The notes: generated by a model from the sequence alone, not told the origin. A stretch of 64,000 nucleotides of DNA from Pelagibius sp. CAU 1746 (GCF_039839785.1 NZ_JBDOQT010000001.1:3472001-3536000), one strand, 5' to 3'; positions 1 to 8,743 are shown, counted from the stretch's first letter. Made by a program: numbers and translations.

Positions 1-85
1 GTTCGGCCAGGAAGCGCTCCGCGCCATTCCCGAAGAGTTTCCAAACGTCGCGGCACGCCAGCTTGACGGGCTTGTTCTGCATCAT
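1..85 (-). CDS. ABC transporter ATP-binding protein, N-terminal fragment (glycine betaine/choline type)
   Basis: Only the first 28 or so codons are inside the window; the gene runs off the left edge. It reads MMQNKPVKLACRDVWKLFG..., and the VWKLFG stretch is typical of the N-terminus of ProV/OpuAA-like ATPases of quaternary-amine importers. A GAGG lies just upstream of the tandem ATG codons (85 and 82). It follows the substrate-binding protein gene on the same strand, which is the expected order for such an importer. Too short to exclude another ABC ATPase. Confidence 0.55.
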   Translation of the reverse strand, partial: MMQNKPVKLACRDVWKLFGNGAERFLAE

Positions 86-181
86 CGCCTCGAAGTTCCC
101 CTGTTCGGGGGAACGATGAGATACCCGGCACCCAAACTCAATGGCCGAACCCAAATCTCTTGGTGATGGAAGCTGCGTCCG

Positions 182-218
182 CCGCCGTCCGGGCAGGTCT
201 TTCGGCCCCGGACGGCGG
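182..218. terminator. Perfect 12-bp inverted repeat between transporter genes
   Basis: Arms CCGCCGTCCGGG (182-193) and CCCGGACGGCGG (207-218) enclose a 13-base loop. There is no T-run, so it is more likely an attenuator or mRNA-processing hairpin than a strong intrinsic terminator. Such a hairpin after a periplasmic binding-protein gene commonly makes the binding protein more abundant than the ATPase (general knowledge; not shown here). Confidence 0.4.
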
Positions 219-315
219 CCGGCGTCTCCCGCGGGATCACGCCGGTCGCCTCCCAGACCCCTGATCACTCAGGGGACACACGCGCAGGGGGTCTCACTGC
301 GCATCACGTCATGGA

Positions 316-1272
316 TCACTTGATCCAGCCGCTCCAGGTTGCCTCGTTCTTGGCAATCCAGTCGGCGACCACGCCGTCCAGGTCCTTGCCGTCCAGATCG
401 ACGTCGGCGACCATGGCGCCCATTTCCTCGTTGCTGACCTTGAAGGCCTTGATGGCCGCGTAGGCGCCCGGCCACTTGTCTTTCACACCAGCCCAGGAAA
501 CCTTCCAGATCGGCCCGCGCGGCTTGCCGCAATCGTAGGCCATGTCGGGATTGCTGCCCCAGGAAGGATCGTTGTAGCACTCTGCGGTGTAGGCCGGAAA
601 TTCGACCCACTCACCCTCGTACTTGATCGGCGCCCAGTGCGGTGCATAGACCCACAGCAGAACCGGCGCCTTGCGCTGATAGGCGGATTCGAGCTCGGCG
701 AAGAGCGCCGCGTCGGTCCCGGCGTGCACCACCTCGTAGTCCAGTTCCAGAGCCTCGGCGCGCTCGTCGTCGAAGCCGCCCCAGGTCACGGGACCGCCCA
801 GGTAGCGGCCGTTGGGCGCCGTCTCCGGCGTGGAGAAGGCCTCGGCGCAGTCGTTGAGGGCTTCCCAATCGGGCAGGCCCGGGCACTTCTCTTTCATGTA
901 GGCGGGATACCACCACTCCTCGATGGCCTGCATTCCGGTCTCGCCCAGGTTCTCGACCTTGCCGGTGGCGGTGGCCTCGTCCATGGCCTCGCGGCCCGTG
1001 GTTTCCCAGATTTCCATGGCGACGTGCAGGTCGCCGGTCTTCAGGCCCGCGAACTGCGCGATGTAGTCGGCCTGAACGTATTCGACGTTGTAGCCGGCCT
1101 TCTTCAGCACCTCGCCCATGAGCTTCGTGGTGATGAGCTGGCCCGTCCAGTCGTGCAGCGTGAGCTTGATGGGATCCTTGGATTCCACCTCCGCCAGCGC
1201 GCCCCCGGCCGCGCCCAGGCCGACCGCCAGGCACAGTCCCGCGCCCAGCAGCTTCTTCAGATGTGTCCGCAT
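316..1272 (-). CDS. Quaternary-amine (glycine betaine/choline) ABC transporter substrate-binding protein
   Basis: A periplasmic solute receptor of about 318 residues. It begins MRTHLKKLLGAGLCLAVGLG with a Sec signal peptide ending near ALA-EVESK, followed by the OpuAC/ProX-like sequence KLTLHDWTGQLITTKLMGEVL. Many tryptophans and tyrosines (WYPAYM, WVYAPHWAP) suit a cation-pi cage for trimethylammonium ligands. The reading frame is open further upstream, but the signal peptide and a purine-rich stretch before 1272 favour this start. The next gene on the strand is the ATPase at the window edge, and a DeoR-type regulator is divergently transcribed. The ligand (betaine, choline or dimethylglycine) cannot be fixed from sequence; the nearby dehydrogenase suggests a methylated glycine. 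Confidence 0.88.
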   Translation of the reverse strand: MRTHLKKLLGAGLCLAVGLGAAGGALAEVESKDPIKLTLHDWTGQLITTKLMGEVLKKAGYNVEYVQADYIAQFAGLKTGDLHVAMEIWETTGREAMDEATATGKVENLGETGMQAIEEWWYPAYMKEKCPGLPDWEALNDCAEAFSTPETAPNGRYLGGPVTWGGFDDERAEALELDYEVVHAGTDAALFAELESAYQRKAPVLLWVYAPHWAPIKYEGEWVEFPAYTAECYNDPSWGSNPDMAYDCGKPRGPIWKVSWAGVKDKWPGAYAAIKAFKVSNEEMGAMVADVDLDGKDLDGVVADWIAKNEATWSGWIK

Positions 1273-1368
1273 CCTACTGTCCTTCCCGTTCCGATTCTTT
1301 TGTGCCTCTTTTTCCCCGGCTCCCGGCCGGCATTGCGGCCAGGGAACGGGAACATTCTTCTGCCAATA

Positions 1369-1405
1369 CCCACATCTGTCAACGCAAGATATGTGGTTTT
1401 GTGGG
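1369..1405. promoter_or_regulatory. Candidate operator shared with 8012-8047 (site A)
   Basis: The sequence CCCACATNNGTCAAC-N7-ATGTGNTTTTGTGG occurs here and, with identical spacing, at 8012-8047. It contains an inverted pair CCACAT/ATGTGG. Here it lies in the divergent region between the binding-protein gene (start 1272) and the DeoR-family regulator (start 1523). The natural inference is that the regulator binds it; this is not demonstrated. Confidence 0.5.
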
Positions 1406-1522
1406 TTTTCGGGTATTTCTAGTTGCCCGCCCAACCAAGGTTGCGAAATACTGGGGTCCGAGCCGCGCGGGAGCCACCGCCCCCGGGCGCCCAATGTCGT
1501 TACCTGCCGATGGTTTCAGAAA

Positions 1523-2296
1523 ATGCACTCAACGCACCGCGAGATGGAGATTCTCGACGAGCTGAAAGTCTCCGGGTCGTGCCGCATCCAAGACCTGGCA
1601 CGGCGCCTCGACGTCTCCGAGGAAACCATCCGCCGTAATGTGAAGAAGCTCGCCGGGCGCGGCCTGGTGCGCAAGGTGCACGGCGGTGTCTACCTGCCCG
1701 ATGCGGTGCAGGAAGCGCCCTTCGCACAGCGCATGGACGAGAACCCGGACGCCAAGCGCCTCATCGCCGGGCAGTTGGCGCGGATGATCAAGAACGGCGA
1801 CTCGCTGATCCTCGATATCGGGTCCACCACCGCCTATGTGGCCCGCGCGCTGCGCGGTCACCACGACCTCTTCGTGGTGACCAACTCGATCGCCGCGGCG
1901 CAGATGCTGGCGACGCGCAACAACAACCGGGTCTTCATGGCCGGCGGCGAGCTGCGCGCCCACGACGCCGGCGCCTTCGGGCGCGAGGCGATCAGTTTCG
2001 TGCGCCAGTTCTCGGTGCAGTACGCCGTCCTCTCCGCCGCCGCCATCGATGCCGAGACCGGCTTCATGCTGTTTGATCTCCAGGAAGCGGAATTCTCCCG
2101 GGAGATCATCCAGCACGCCGGCAAGTCCATCATCGCCGCCGACGCCACGAAGTTCGGCCGCCGCGCCCCGGTGCGCATCGAGGCGCCGGACGTTGTCGAC
2201 ACCCTGGTGACCGACGCGGCGCCGCCGCCGGACATCTCCGCCTTCCTGACCGATGCCGGGGTCAACGTGGTGGTCGCCGAGACGGCACCGCAGTAA
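1523..2296 (+). CDS. DeoR-family transcriptional regulator
   Basis: 257 residues with the classical layout. The N-terminal winged HTH runs over about residues 6-60 (EILDELKVSGSCRIQDLARR, then VSEETIRRNVKKL and KVHGGVYL). The DeoRC sensor domain has the ILDIGSTTAYVARAL phosphate-binding-like loop and a C-terminal ADATKFGRR motif. The position normally Asp in TIRRDL is Asn here. The ATG at 1523 is used because the HTH begins directly after it; the frame is open upstream but that sequence looks non-coding. Members usually sense a phosphorylated intermediate. With divergent methylamine-type transport genes and the shared operator, it probably controls betaine/dimethylglycine uptake and oxidation. 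Located 52 bases before hisN. Confidence 0.9.
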   Translation: MHSTHREMEILDELKVSGSCRIQDLARRLDVSEETIRRNVKKLAGRGLVRKVHGGVYLPDAVQEAPFAQRMDENPDAKRLIAGQLARMIKNGDSLILDIGSTTAYVARALRGHHDLFVVTNSIAAAQMLATRNNNRVFMAGGELRAHDAGAFGREAISFVRQFSVQYAVLSAAAIDAETGFMLFDLQEAEFSREIIQHAGKSIIAADATKFGRRAPVRIEAPDVVDTLVTDAAPPPDISAFLTDAGVNVVVAETAPQ

Positions 2297-2348
2297 GCCG
2301 CCCCCCCCTCTGTTCGATGCCTTTGGATTTTACTGGAGGAGTTTCACC

Positions 2349-3137
2349 GTGAGCGAGATTTCCGTCGCGGACCTGCTGCAAGCTGCCCGCGACGTTACCG
2401 CGGCGGCCATCGCCGAGCCGCTACGCCACTACCGTGCCGGCTTTTCCGTCGAGCAGAAGGCCGACGAGAGCCCCGTCACTATCGCCGACCGCGAGACCGA
2501 GGCGGCGCTACGCCAGGCCATTGCCGCACGCTTCCCGGACCACGGCATCCTTGGCGAGGAGTACGGCAGCGAGGGACTGGATCGTAAGTTCGTTTGGGTC
2601 GTCGATCCCATCGACGGCACCAAGTCTTTCATCTCCGGCTCGCCCCTCTTCGGCATGCTGACGGCGGTGCTGAGAGCGGGCAAGCCGGTCGCCGGGATCA
2701 TCCGCATGCCGGCGCTGGGCGAATGTTACGGCGGGGCGGCTGGCGTCGGCAGCGACCGTGACGGCACTCCGATTGCCTGCCGCCGGGGCGTGACGCCGGA
2801 GAAGGCCTTCCTCTGCATTAACGAGGCCAACGGCCTCATGGCCGACCACCCCGCCGCCTTCCAGCGCCTGATGAAGTTCGGCGCCTACCAGCGCCTGACC
2901 TACGACTGCTATCCCTACGCCCAACTCGCCGGCGGACAGGTCGATGCCGTTGTCGACTACAATCTTCAGCCCTACGACTACCTGCCGGTGGTGCCCGTCG
3001 TGGAAGCCGCCGGCGGCGTCATCACAGACTGGCAAGGCCAACCGCTGACGCTGGAGTCAGACGGCCGCGTGGTCGCGGCGGCCAGCGTAGAGATCCACGC
3101 GGCGCTGCTACGGACCGTCGCTGGCTCGCTTTCGTAA
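2349..3137 (+). CDS. hisN: Inositol-monophosphatase-family phosphatase, histidinol-phosphatase (HisN) type
   Basis: 262 residues, Mg-dependent phosphatase fold. Metal-site motifs are clear: GEEYGSE near residue 69 and WVVDPIDGTKSF near 83-94. The third motif reads LQPYDYLPVVPVVEAAGG instead of the WDxAA form of true inositol phosphatases; PYDYL is typical of HisN-type histidinol-phosphate phosphatases. The GTG start at 2349 is chosen because a strong GGAGGA (2335-2340) sits 8 bases upstream. It follows the DeoR gene closely and may be co-transcribed. The family is promiscuous (inositol-P, sulfate-ester or histidinol-P), so the substrate is inferred. Confidence 0.82.
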   Translation: MSEISVADLLQAARDVTAAAIAEPLRHYRAGFSVEQKADESPVTIADRETEAALRQAIAARFPDHGILGEEYGSEGLDRKFVWVVDPIDGTKSFISGSPLFGMLTAVLRAGKPVAGIIRMPALGECYGGAAGVGSDRDGTPIACRRGVTPEKAFLCINEANGLMADHPAAFQRLMKFGAYQRLTYDCYPYAQLAGGQVDAVVDYNLQPYDYLPVVPVVEAAGGVITDWQGQPLTLESDGRVVAAASVEIHAALLRTVAGSLS

Positions 3138-3225
3138 TCTTATTGTTACCTGCGGCTGAACAAAAACTCGCCGCAATCGACCTCTCAACTCACAACCCTC
3201 CGGTTCCTGTTGGAGTGATTCTGAG

Positions 3226-3915
3226 ATGCTGAGAACGCTGCGCTTCTGCCTCCTGTTCTTCCTATCAGGAAGCTCGGCCTGGGCGGGCATGCCTATCGAC
3301 AAGTCTGCAACCTGCCCTGTCGGTGGCGAGGAATTCACAATTACAGGCACGGCAAGCTGCACCACCATGGGCCGGACCATGTCATTTCGGCCACAAACCT
3401 CCTGCGATTTCATCACCAGACTTCCCGTCTGCCCGTCAAATGGGCTTCCGATGTTTGATGAATTTACCGAGGACCAGATTGCCGAGCTAAAATTGTTTCT
3501 GAAAACCTCCGAATACGAGAAAATCAAGGCACTTCCGCCGTGGCAAAGGGCATATGCTCTCGCCGTTCAACTCGGCCAATCCGGAACGGAGCAAGCATTC
3601 TGGCTGCTGCAGAATTCGATGTGGTATGAAACGGCTTCTTTCTTTGAGAGCCGGATTGCACTGGATCAACTGCTTCACGAAGCCGAGTTTGAGCTGAAGC
3701 GAGCGCCCGAGAACACAAAGCCCTACATGAACTCCGTACTCGCTTATGCCTTGGCCTACGCCGGGCGGATAGAGGAGTCGAAGGAGAGGTTGAAGTTCGC
3801 TGAACAGGCCCCCAACACGCCCGAGTATCTGCAGAAGTACATCTCCGCAATCAGGGCATGCCAAGCCGATATCACGTCTGAGGACTGTCAGCCGAACGCC
3901 CGCCTCAACCCTTAG
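3226..3915 (+). CDS. Secreted hypothetical protein with paired cysteines and a helical repeat C-terminus
   Basis: 229 residues. A signal peptide (MLRTLRFCLLFFLSGSSAWA) is followed by a cysteine-rich segment (residues about 29-70: CPVGGEEF, SC, SC, CPSNG). Then comes an alpha-helical region with regularly spaced Ala/Leu/Tyr that looks TPR-like (LAYALAYAGRIEESKERLKFAEQAP). The CPxxG...CPSNG spacing resembles a zinc-ribbon or disulfide module; with a signal peptide, disulfides are likelier. I do not recognise a named family with confidence. It stands alone between hisN and the oppositely oriented lipocalin-like gene. Confidence 0.7.
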   Translation: MLRTLRFCLLFFLSGSSAWAGMPIDKSATCPVGGEEFTITGTASCTTMGRTMSFRPQTSCDFITRLPVCPSNGLPMFDEFTEDQIAELKLFLKTSEYEKIKALPPWQRAYALAVQLGQSGTEQAFWLLQNSMWYETASFFESRIALDQLLHEAEFELKRAPENTKPYMNSVLAYALAYAGRIEESKERLKFAEQAPNTPEYLQKYISAIRACQADITSEDCQPNARLNP

Positions 3916-3964
3916 CCAGCCGCCATCCCTTCGTCAGTACCGTGATTGAGTGGCCAGAGATTCA

Positions 3965-4444
3965 TCAGCTTCTGTTCTTGCGCACTTCATGGTCGCCCGT
4001 GGCTCGGGCAGGCGCCGCACGCTCCCAGAGAACGTAGGCCGTGCCCGGGTGCCCGTGGAACGTCGCACCGGTCGCGCTCAGCTCCAGGCGGTCACCGTCG
4101 AAGCGCACCTGGCGTAGCTGCTCCGTTCCAACCCAGTTGGGACAGGAGGCCTGCGTAACCTTATGGATGACTACGTCTCCCCGATAATCGTAGGGACCGG
4201 CGTAGGATATCTGCGACTTCATCGCCGCGGCGTCTTCCTCCGGCGTACCGCCGAAAGGATCGTTCACCGCGTAGAGCCGGCGGTTCGCGGCCGTGAGATG
4301 GACGAAGACGAAGCCGTCGCCCGAATAGCTGATGTATCCCGTCGCCCCCTCGCCCAGCGGGTAGGTCTTTTCACCCTCGTCCGTCACGTTGTACCAGCGG
4401 ATCAACTGCCAGGTTCCGACCAGCGGATTGCTTGGCGTTGGCAT
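3965..4444 (-). CDS. Lipocalin-like domain protein
   Basis: 159 residues beginning MPTPSNPLVGTWQLIRW, the NPLxGTWxL opening typical of lipocalin-like_5 proteins. An all-beta pattern follows (GYISYSGDGFVFVHL, GPYDYRGDVVIHKV, RQVRFDGDRLELSA). There is no signal peptide, so it is probably cytoplasmic. A good GGGAGGTGA ribosome-binding site precedes the ATG at 4444. These small beta-barrels are often found next to oxidoreductases, but no ligand can be assigned. Confidence 0.8.
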   Translation of the reverse strand: MPTPSNPLVGTWQLIRWYNVTDEGEKTYPLGEGATGYISYSGDGFVFVHLTAANRRLYAVNDPFGGTPEEDAAAMKSQISYAGPYDYRGDVVIHKVTQASCPNWVGTEQLRQVRFDGDRLELSATGATFHGHPGTAYVLWERAAPARATGDHEVRKNRS

Positions 4445-4561
4445 GTGTCACCTCCCTCGCCCTGCAAAGAGACGACTGCTGTTCATTGACCCCGTCTCAG
4501 GTTTGTACAGCACGCTTGCCGCGTCAGCCAAGAACCGTCCTGCGGCTGGAAGGCTCTGCCG

Positions 4562-5521
4562 TCATCCCGCCTTCACCGCCGCCACGTGCCCGGCGAAGGC
4601 CGGGTCGTTCATCAGCTTCTGGCAGCGTTCGAAGCGGCCGACGGAATAGGCCCAGAAGTCCTCGGCGGAGTTGCCGTTGGCGTGCTGGATGAGGCCCCAG
4701 AGGGTCCACAGCAAATCGCACATGGCCTTGTAGATGACCATGCGCCCCATCTGCGCGGCTGAGGGCGCGCCGCCGCAGTAGGCCGCCATCATCTCGGCAT
4801 CCTGGGCGGCGTCGAAGCCAGCTTCCACCGAGAGGTCGCCCAGGTCCCAGAGGGGATCGTTCATGCCGGAATACTCCCAGTCGACGACCCACATCTTCTC
4901 GCCGTCGTCGAGGAAGTTCTCGCAGAGCGGGTCGCAGTGGCAGGGCGCGAGCGCCGCCGGGTGGGCGTCCAGCGCCGTGCGCACCGGCTGCGCCGCCTCG
5001 ACGACGGCATGGTAGCCCTCCGGCAGTTCCGCCTTCGCCTTGTCGAGGATGCCCAGGTAGTCGTCGATCATGGCGAAGAGCTCGAAGCGGAAACGGAACT
5101 CCTGGCCGCAGCCGTGCATCTGCTTCAGGGCGCGGGCCGCGCGGGCGGGCGAACCCGGACGTGCGCGGAACTGTTCCGGTGACATGGTGACGATACCGTC
5201 GATGAAGCGGGTCATCATGACGCCGGTCCCGGCGTCGCCGTGGATCACTTCGGCGGAAACCCCCGCCTGCGCGGCCACCCGCGCGTTGTGCAGTTCAACC
5301 TCGCGGTCGATGTAGTCCTCGGTCCCCTTGCCGGGAATGCGCAGGATGAAGCGGCGGCCGTCACCGAAGTCGAGCTTGTAGACCAGGTTGGTGAGACCGC
5401 CCTGACGCTCCAGGGAGAAATCCCCGGCGCGCGTGGCCTCAAAGCCGGGAATCCTCCACAGCGCCTCCAGCACCGTCTGAATACCGTCGCCTGACTCCGT
5501 TATGACACCCCCGTCCGTCAT
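4562..5521 (-). CDS. Phosphotransferase, choline/ethanolamine-kinase-like
   Basis: 319 residues of the protein-kinase-like APH/choline kinase fold. Visible motifs are an N-lobe QGGLTNLVYKLDF glycine-rich stretch, the catalytic-loop CHCDPLCENFL (HxDxxxxN, near residue 194) and the metal-binding VDWEYSG near 213. Choline/ethanolamine kinases share this HxDxxxxNFL...DWEY arrangement. It starts 24 bases after the dehydrogenase gene on the same strand with an AAGGGGAG ribosome-binding site, so the two are probably one transcript. A role in phosphorylating choline or a related amino alcohol is inferred from motif and neighbours. Confidence 0.85.
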   Translation of the reverse strand: MTDGGVITESGDGIQTVLEALWRIPGFEATRAGDFSLERQGGLTNLVYKLDFGDGRRFILRIPGKGTEDYIDREVELHNARVAAQAGVSAEVIHGDAGTGVMMTRFIDGIVTMSPEQFRARPGSPARAARALKQMHGCGQEFRFRFELFAMIDDYLGILDKAKAELPEGYHAVVEAAQPVRTALDAHPAALAPCHCDPLCENFLDDGEKMWVVDWEYSGMNDPLWDLGDLSVEAGFDAAQDAEMMAAYCGGAPSAAQMGRMVIYKAMCDLLWTLWGLIQHANGNSAEDFWAYSVGRFERCQKLMNDPAFAGHVAAVKAG

Positions 5522-5545
5522 GCCTGCTCCCCTTTCTGCTCTTCC

Positions 5546-7966
5546 TCAGGCTTTCAGCCTCTCGTTCTGCGGATCATACAGCGGCCCGGCGGTCCGCCGG
5601 GCACGGAAGTGCTGACCGAAGGATTCGATTTCGAACTCGTCCTCTTTCGCCAGCTTACTCGGCAGATAGCCGTAGAGCACCGTCTTGCCGACCGTGGTCC
5701 CGAAACCGGCGCTGGAAACGAGACCGACAGTCTCGCCGTCCTTCAGGATGGTCTCGCCGCCGAAGACCGGCACGGCCTCCTCCACCGTGAAGGTGCAGAG
5801 CCGCCGCGCCACGCCCTCGGCCTTCTGCTTTTCCAGCGCCGCGCGGCCGATGAAGTCGCCCTTGGACTTCAAGTGGACGCGGAAGCCCAGCCCTGCTTCG
5901 TAGGGACTGTAATCCGGCGTTACGTCGGCGCTCCAATAGACGTAGCCCTTCTCCAGGCGCAGGCTCTCGATGGCGCGGTAGCCGACGTCGCGGAGGCCCA
6001 GCGGCGCGCCGGCCGCCTGCAGCGTCTCGTAGACATGCGCCCCGTATTCCGTCGGGACGTGCAGCTCCCAACCCAGTTCGCCGACGTAGCCGATGCGGAT
6101 GGCCAGCACCGGCGCCGCGCCGATGGTGATTTGCCGGGCGGTGGCGAAGGGGAAGGCCTCGTTGGAAACGTCTTCCTCCGCCACCTGTTCCAGCACCTGG
6201 CGCGCCTTGGGGCCGCAGAGGTTCACCACCGCCTTGCCGGAAGTGACCTCGATGAGGAATGCGGATCCGTCTTTCGGAAGCTGGCTCTCGATCCAGTGGG
6301 CGTCGTGGACGCCGAAGCCCGAGCCGGTGACGATGTAGAAGTGGTTCTCGCCCAGCCGCGTCACGGTCAGGTCGGCCTCGATCCCGCCGCGCTCGTTGCA
6401 GAGCTGGGTGTAGATGACCGAGCCCGCCGGCTTGTCCATGTTGGAGACCGCGAGGCGCTGGATGGCGCCGAGGGCGCCGGGGCCGCGCAGCTCGAACTTG
6501 GAGAAACTCGACTGGTCGATGAGGGCCACGCCCTCGCGCACCGCCCGGTGCTCCTCGGCCACGTGGGGCGTCCAGTTCTGCCCGGTGAAGCCGGGCTTGT
6601 CCACCGGCTCGACGCCTTGCGGCGCGAACCAGTTGGGCCGCTCCCAGCCGTTCTTGGAGCCGTAGACCGCGCCGCGCGCCTTAAGGGTCTCGTAGAGCGG
6701 GGAGCGGCGGATGCCGCGCGCCACTTCGCTCTCCTGGCCGGGATAGCGCATCTTGTAGTGATGGGCGTAGTGCTCCACCGCGCGCGGATACATGAAGGCG
6801 CGGGTGCCGTGGTGATAGCTGAAGCGGCGGATATCGAGCGGCCAGAGGTCGAGGCTCGGCCGGCCCTCCAGGATCCACTCGGCCATGATGGCGCCCGCCC
6901 CGCCGCCGGCGGCGATGCCGTAGAGGAAGCCGGTGGCGACGAAGAGGTTGTCCAGCTCCGGGGCCTTGCCCATGACGAAATCGCCGTCCGCCGAATAAGG
7001 GATCGGCCCGTTGATGAGCTGGCGCACGCCGACGGTGTTCACCACCGGGGTCACCTGCCCCGCATAGGTGGCCAACGGTTCGAAGCGGTCGAAGTTCTCG
7101 GGCAGGAGTTGGCGCGCGAACTCGCCGGGAATGCCCCGGTCCCCGAAGGGAACGGTGTCGTCCTCATAGCCGCCGATCACCAGCCGCCCGCCGGCATCGG
7201 GCTTGTAGTAGACCAGGCGGTCGGGGTCGCGCAGGGTCGGCAGGTCCTTCGGCATGTCGGGGATCGGCTCGGTCACCAGGTACTGGTGCTCCACCGCGCA
7301 GGCCGGCACGTTGACGCCCAGCTTCCTGCCCAGCTCGCGGCTCCACATGCCTGCGGCCAACACCACCGTCTCGGCCGTATAGCCGCCATCGTCGGTTTGC
7401 ACTTCGGTGATGCGTCCATCGGTCACCGTGGCATCCAGCACCTTCTTGCCCTGGACAATGGTCACGCCCTGGCGGCGCGCGCCGGCGGCGATGGCCTGGC
7501 AGAGGCTGGCCGGATCGACCTGGCCGTCGGTCGGGATAAAGGCGGCGCCCAGCACGCCCTTGGGATCGATCAGCGGGAAGAGTTCATAGGCTTCCTGCGC
7601 GGTGATAACCTGCATCTCCAGGCCGAAGCTGCGCGCCATAGTGGCCAGGCGCTTCACCTCCATCATGCGGTCGGGCGAAGAGGCCAGGCGCAGGCTGCCG
7701 ACCTTCTTCCAGTCGATGGCCTGCCCGGTCTCCGCTTCCAAACGGTCGTAGAGCTCGACCGAACGCTGCAGCATCCGCGTGGTGTTGCGCGAGGAACGTA
7801 GCTGACCGACCAGCCCCGCCGCGTGCCAGGTCGCCCCTTCCGTCAGGGACGCTTTTTCAAGCAGAACGATGTCTTTTTCGCCGGCCTTTGCCAGATGATA
7901 GGCGATGGAGCAGCCGATGATTCCGCCGCCGACAATGAGATATTTGCAATGAACTGCGCCCGACAC
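5546..7966 (-). CDS. FAD-dependent dimethylglycine/sarcosine dehydrogenase-like protein with GcvT domain
   Basis: 806 residues, the normal length of the DMGDH/SDH/SARDH family. The N-terminal DAO fold has YLIVGGGIIGCSIAYHLAK (dinucleotide-binding GxGxxG) and LTEGATWHAAGLVGQL near 42-55; the His in WHAAG is the covalent FAD attachment residue in family members. A FAO_M linker and a C-terminal GcvT/aminomethyltransferase-like folate domain (FIGRAALEKQKAEGV; final barrel EEAVPVFGGETIL) follow. The reaction is oxidative N-demethylation of a methylated amine with formaldehyde transfer to tetrahydrofolate. It lies downstream of a candidate operator matching the one at the transporter gene, and upstream of the kinase gene. 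Exact substrate not determinable. Confidence 0.9.
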   Translation of the reverse strand: MSGAVHCKYLIVGGGIIGCSIAYHLAKAGEKDIVLLEKASLTEGATWHAAGLVGQLRSSRNTTRMLQRSVELYDRLEAETGQAIDWKKVGSLRLASSPDRMMEVKRLATMARSFGLEMQVITAQEAYELFPLIDPKGVLGAAFIPTDGQVDPASLCQAIAAGARRQGVTIVQGKKVLDATVTDGRITEVQTDDGGYTAETVVLAAGMWSRELGRKLGVNVPACAVEHQYLVTEPIPDMPKDLPTLRDPDRLVYYKPDAGGRLVIGGYEDDTVPFGDRGIPGEFARQLLPENFDRFEPLATYAGQVTPVVNTVGVRQLINGPIPYSADGDFVMGKAPELDNLFVATGFLYGIAAGGGAGAIMAEWILEGRPSLDLWPLDIRRFSYHHGTRAFMYPRAVEHYAHHYKMRYPGQESEVARGIRRSPLYETLKARGAVYGSKNGWERPNWFAPQGVEPVDKPGFTGQNWTPHVAEEHRAVREGVALIDQSSFSKFELRGPGALGAIQRLAVSNMDKPAGSVIYTQLCNERGGIEADLTVTRLGENHFYIVTGSGFGVHDAHWIESQLPKDGSAFLIEVTSGKAVVNLCGPKARQVLEQVAEEDVSNEAFPFATARQITIGAAPVLAIRIGYVGELGWELHVPTEYGAHVYETLQAAGAPLGLRDVGYRAIESLRLEKGYVYWSADVTPDYSPYEAGLGFRVHLKSKGDFIGRAALEKQKAEGVARRLCTFTVEEAVPVFGGETILKDGETVGLVSSAGFGTTVGKTVLYGYLPSKLAKEDEFEIESFGQHFRARRTAGPLYDPQNERLKA

Positions 7967-8011
7967 GTCCCGGCCCCCTCGAAAACCCAGCAGGGAAACT
8001 GTGCCGGAATT

Positions 8012-8047
8012 CCCACATTAGTCAACAATCCGCATGTGATTTTGTGG
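8012..8047. promoter_or_regulatory. Candidate operator (site B), upstream of the dehydrogenase gene
   Basis: Matches site A (1369-1405) in three conserved blocks: CCCACAT, GTCAAC and ATGTGxTTTTGTGG, with the same spacing and unrelated bases between. It lies 46-81 bases upstream of the dehydrogenase start, where a repressor or activator site would be expected. The conservation against a diverged spacer is the evidence. Confidence 0.5.
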
Positions 8048-8131
8048 AAATAGCCGAAAAAGCCTTCGACTCCTGCGTCAGGCGCTTCGGGAAGCGGTCG
8101 GGGGAACCGGGGCAGCAGCTCCCAAGGCCTT

Positions 8132-8599
8132 TCAGGGGCGGACCAGCGTCCAACCCTCTTCATCCAACGTCACCAGGTGGGCGACGCCGGTCTGGACGAC
8201 CTCCGTCCCCTCGATCAGCGGCGGCACCGCACCTTCGTTGCGGGCCATGGTGTCCAGGGTGTTCCCGCAGGCTTGGAAGGTGACGTTGATCATGCTGAGC
8301 ATGAAGTTCTCCAGGCGCTTGCGCACCGGCGACGTATCGGCGCGCAGCATGTGCAGCCCGTCGTTGTAGGCAACGATCTGAATCTCAACCTCTTCGCCCA
8401 TGGCGCTGTAGTGGCGCGACACGTTGGCGGCCACGTCGAGCACGCTGTTCATCTTACCGAGTTCGGCCTCGGTGATGTAGAGCGCCAGGCGATGATATCC
8501 GTCAGCGGCCTGGGCGGCGGCCCGAGACGCCAAGCCGCCGCTCAGGCCACCGAAAGCCAGAAGGACGGCCAGAGAAACCGACATCAAGCAACGCACCAT
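8132..8599 (-). CDS. Periplasmic DsrE/DsrF-family protein at the end of the sox operon
   Basis: About 155 residues from the ATG at 8599, preceded by AGGAAAGGGG. The signal peptide MVRCLMSVSLAVLLAFGGLSG...AAAQA is followed by a DsrE-like alpha/beta domain: HRLALYITEAELGKMNSVLDVAANV, VEIQIVAYNDGLHML, FQACGNTLDTMARNEG and TEVVQTGVAHLVTLDEEGW. The single Cys in FQACGNTL sits where DsrE proteins carry their sulfur-binding cysteine. Last gene of the sox transcript, 145 bases after soxD; a periplasmic sulfur-trafficking role is inferred. Confidence 0.82.
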   Translation of the reverse strand: MVRCLMSVSLAVLLAFGGLSGGLASRAAAQAADGYHRLALYITEAELGKMNSVLDVAANVSRHYSAMGEEVEIQIVAYNDGLHMLRADTSPVRKRLENFMLSMINVTFQACGNTLDTMARNEGAVPPLIEGTEVVQTGVAHLVTLDEEGWTLVRP

Positions 8600-8743
8600 A
8601 TGCCCCTTTCCTCGCACGGGCGGCGCCACCCGGTTGCCTTGGCACCAGCGGCGCCGGAACCGCGGATACTACGACAGGATGGGAAGCGCGCGAAGCCCGC
8701 TACGGCTCAAATCCGAGTGAGGTGACGTTCCGGAGCGGCACGG

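Noticed and set aside
2349..3137. myo-Inositol monophosphatase (suhB) linked to the DeoR-type regulator, suggesting inositol catabolism
   Set aside because: The PYDYL motif replaces WDxAA, and no iol genes are present.
5609..7801. Very long open frame on the plus strand opposite the dehydrogenase gene
   Set aside because: Composition is His/Arg/Ala/Gly-rich with no family motif; it is the mirror of a high-GC gene with clear FAD and GcvT motifs on the other strand. Similar mirrors at 12374-14353 (+), 29891-31738 (-), 35475-37172 (-), 47630-49300 (-), 49395-51101 (-) and 54462-56543 (-) were dropped for the same reason.
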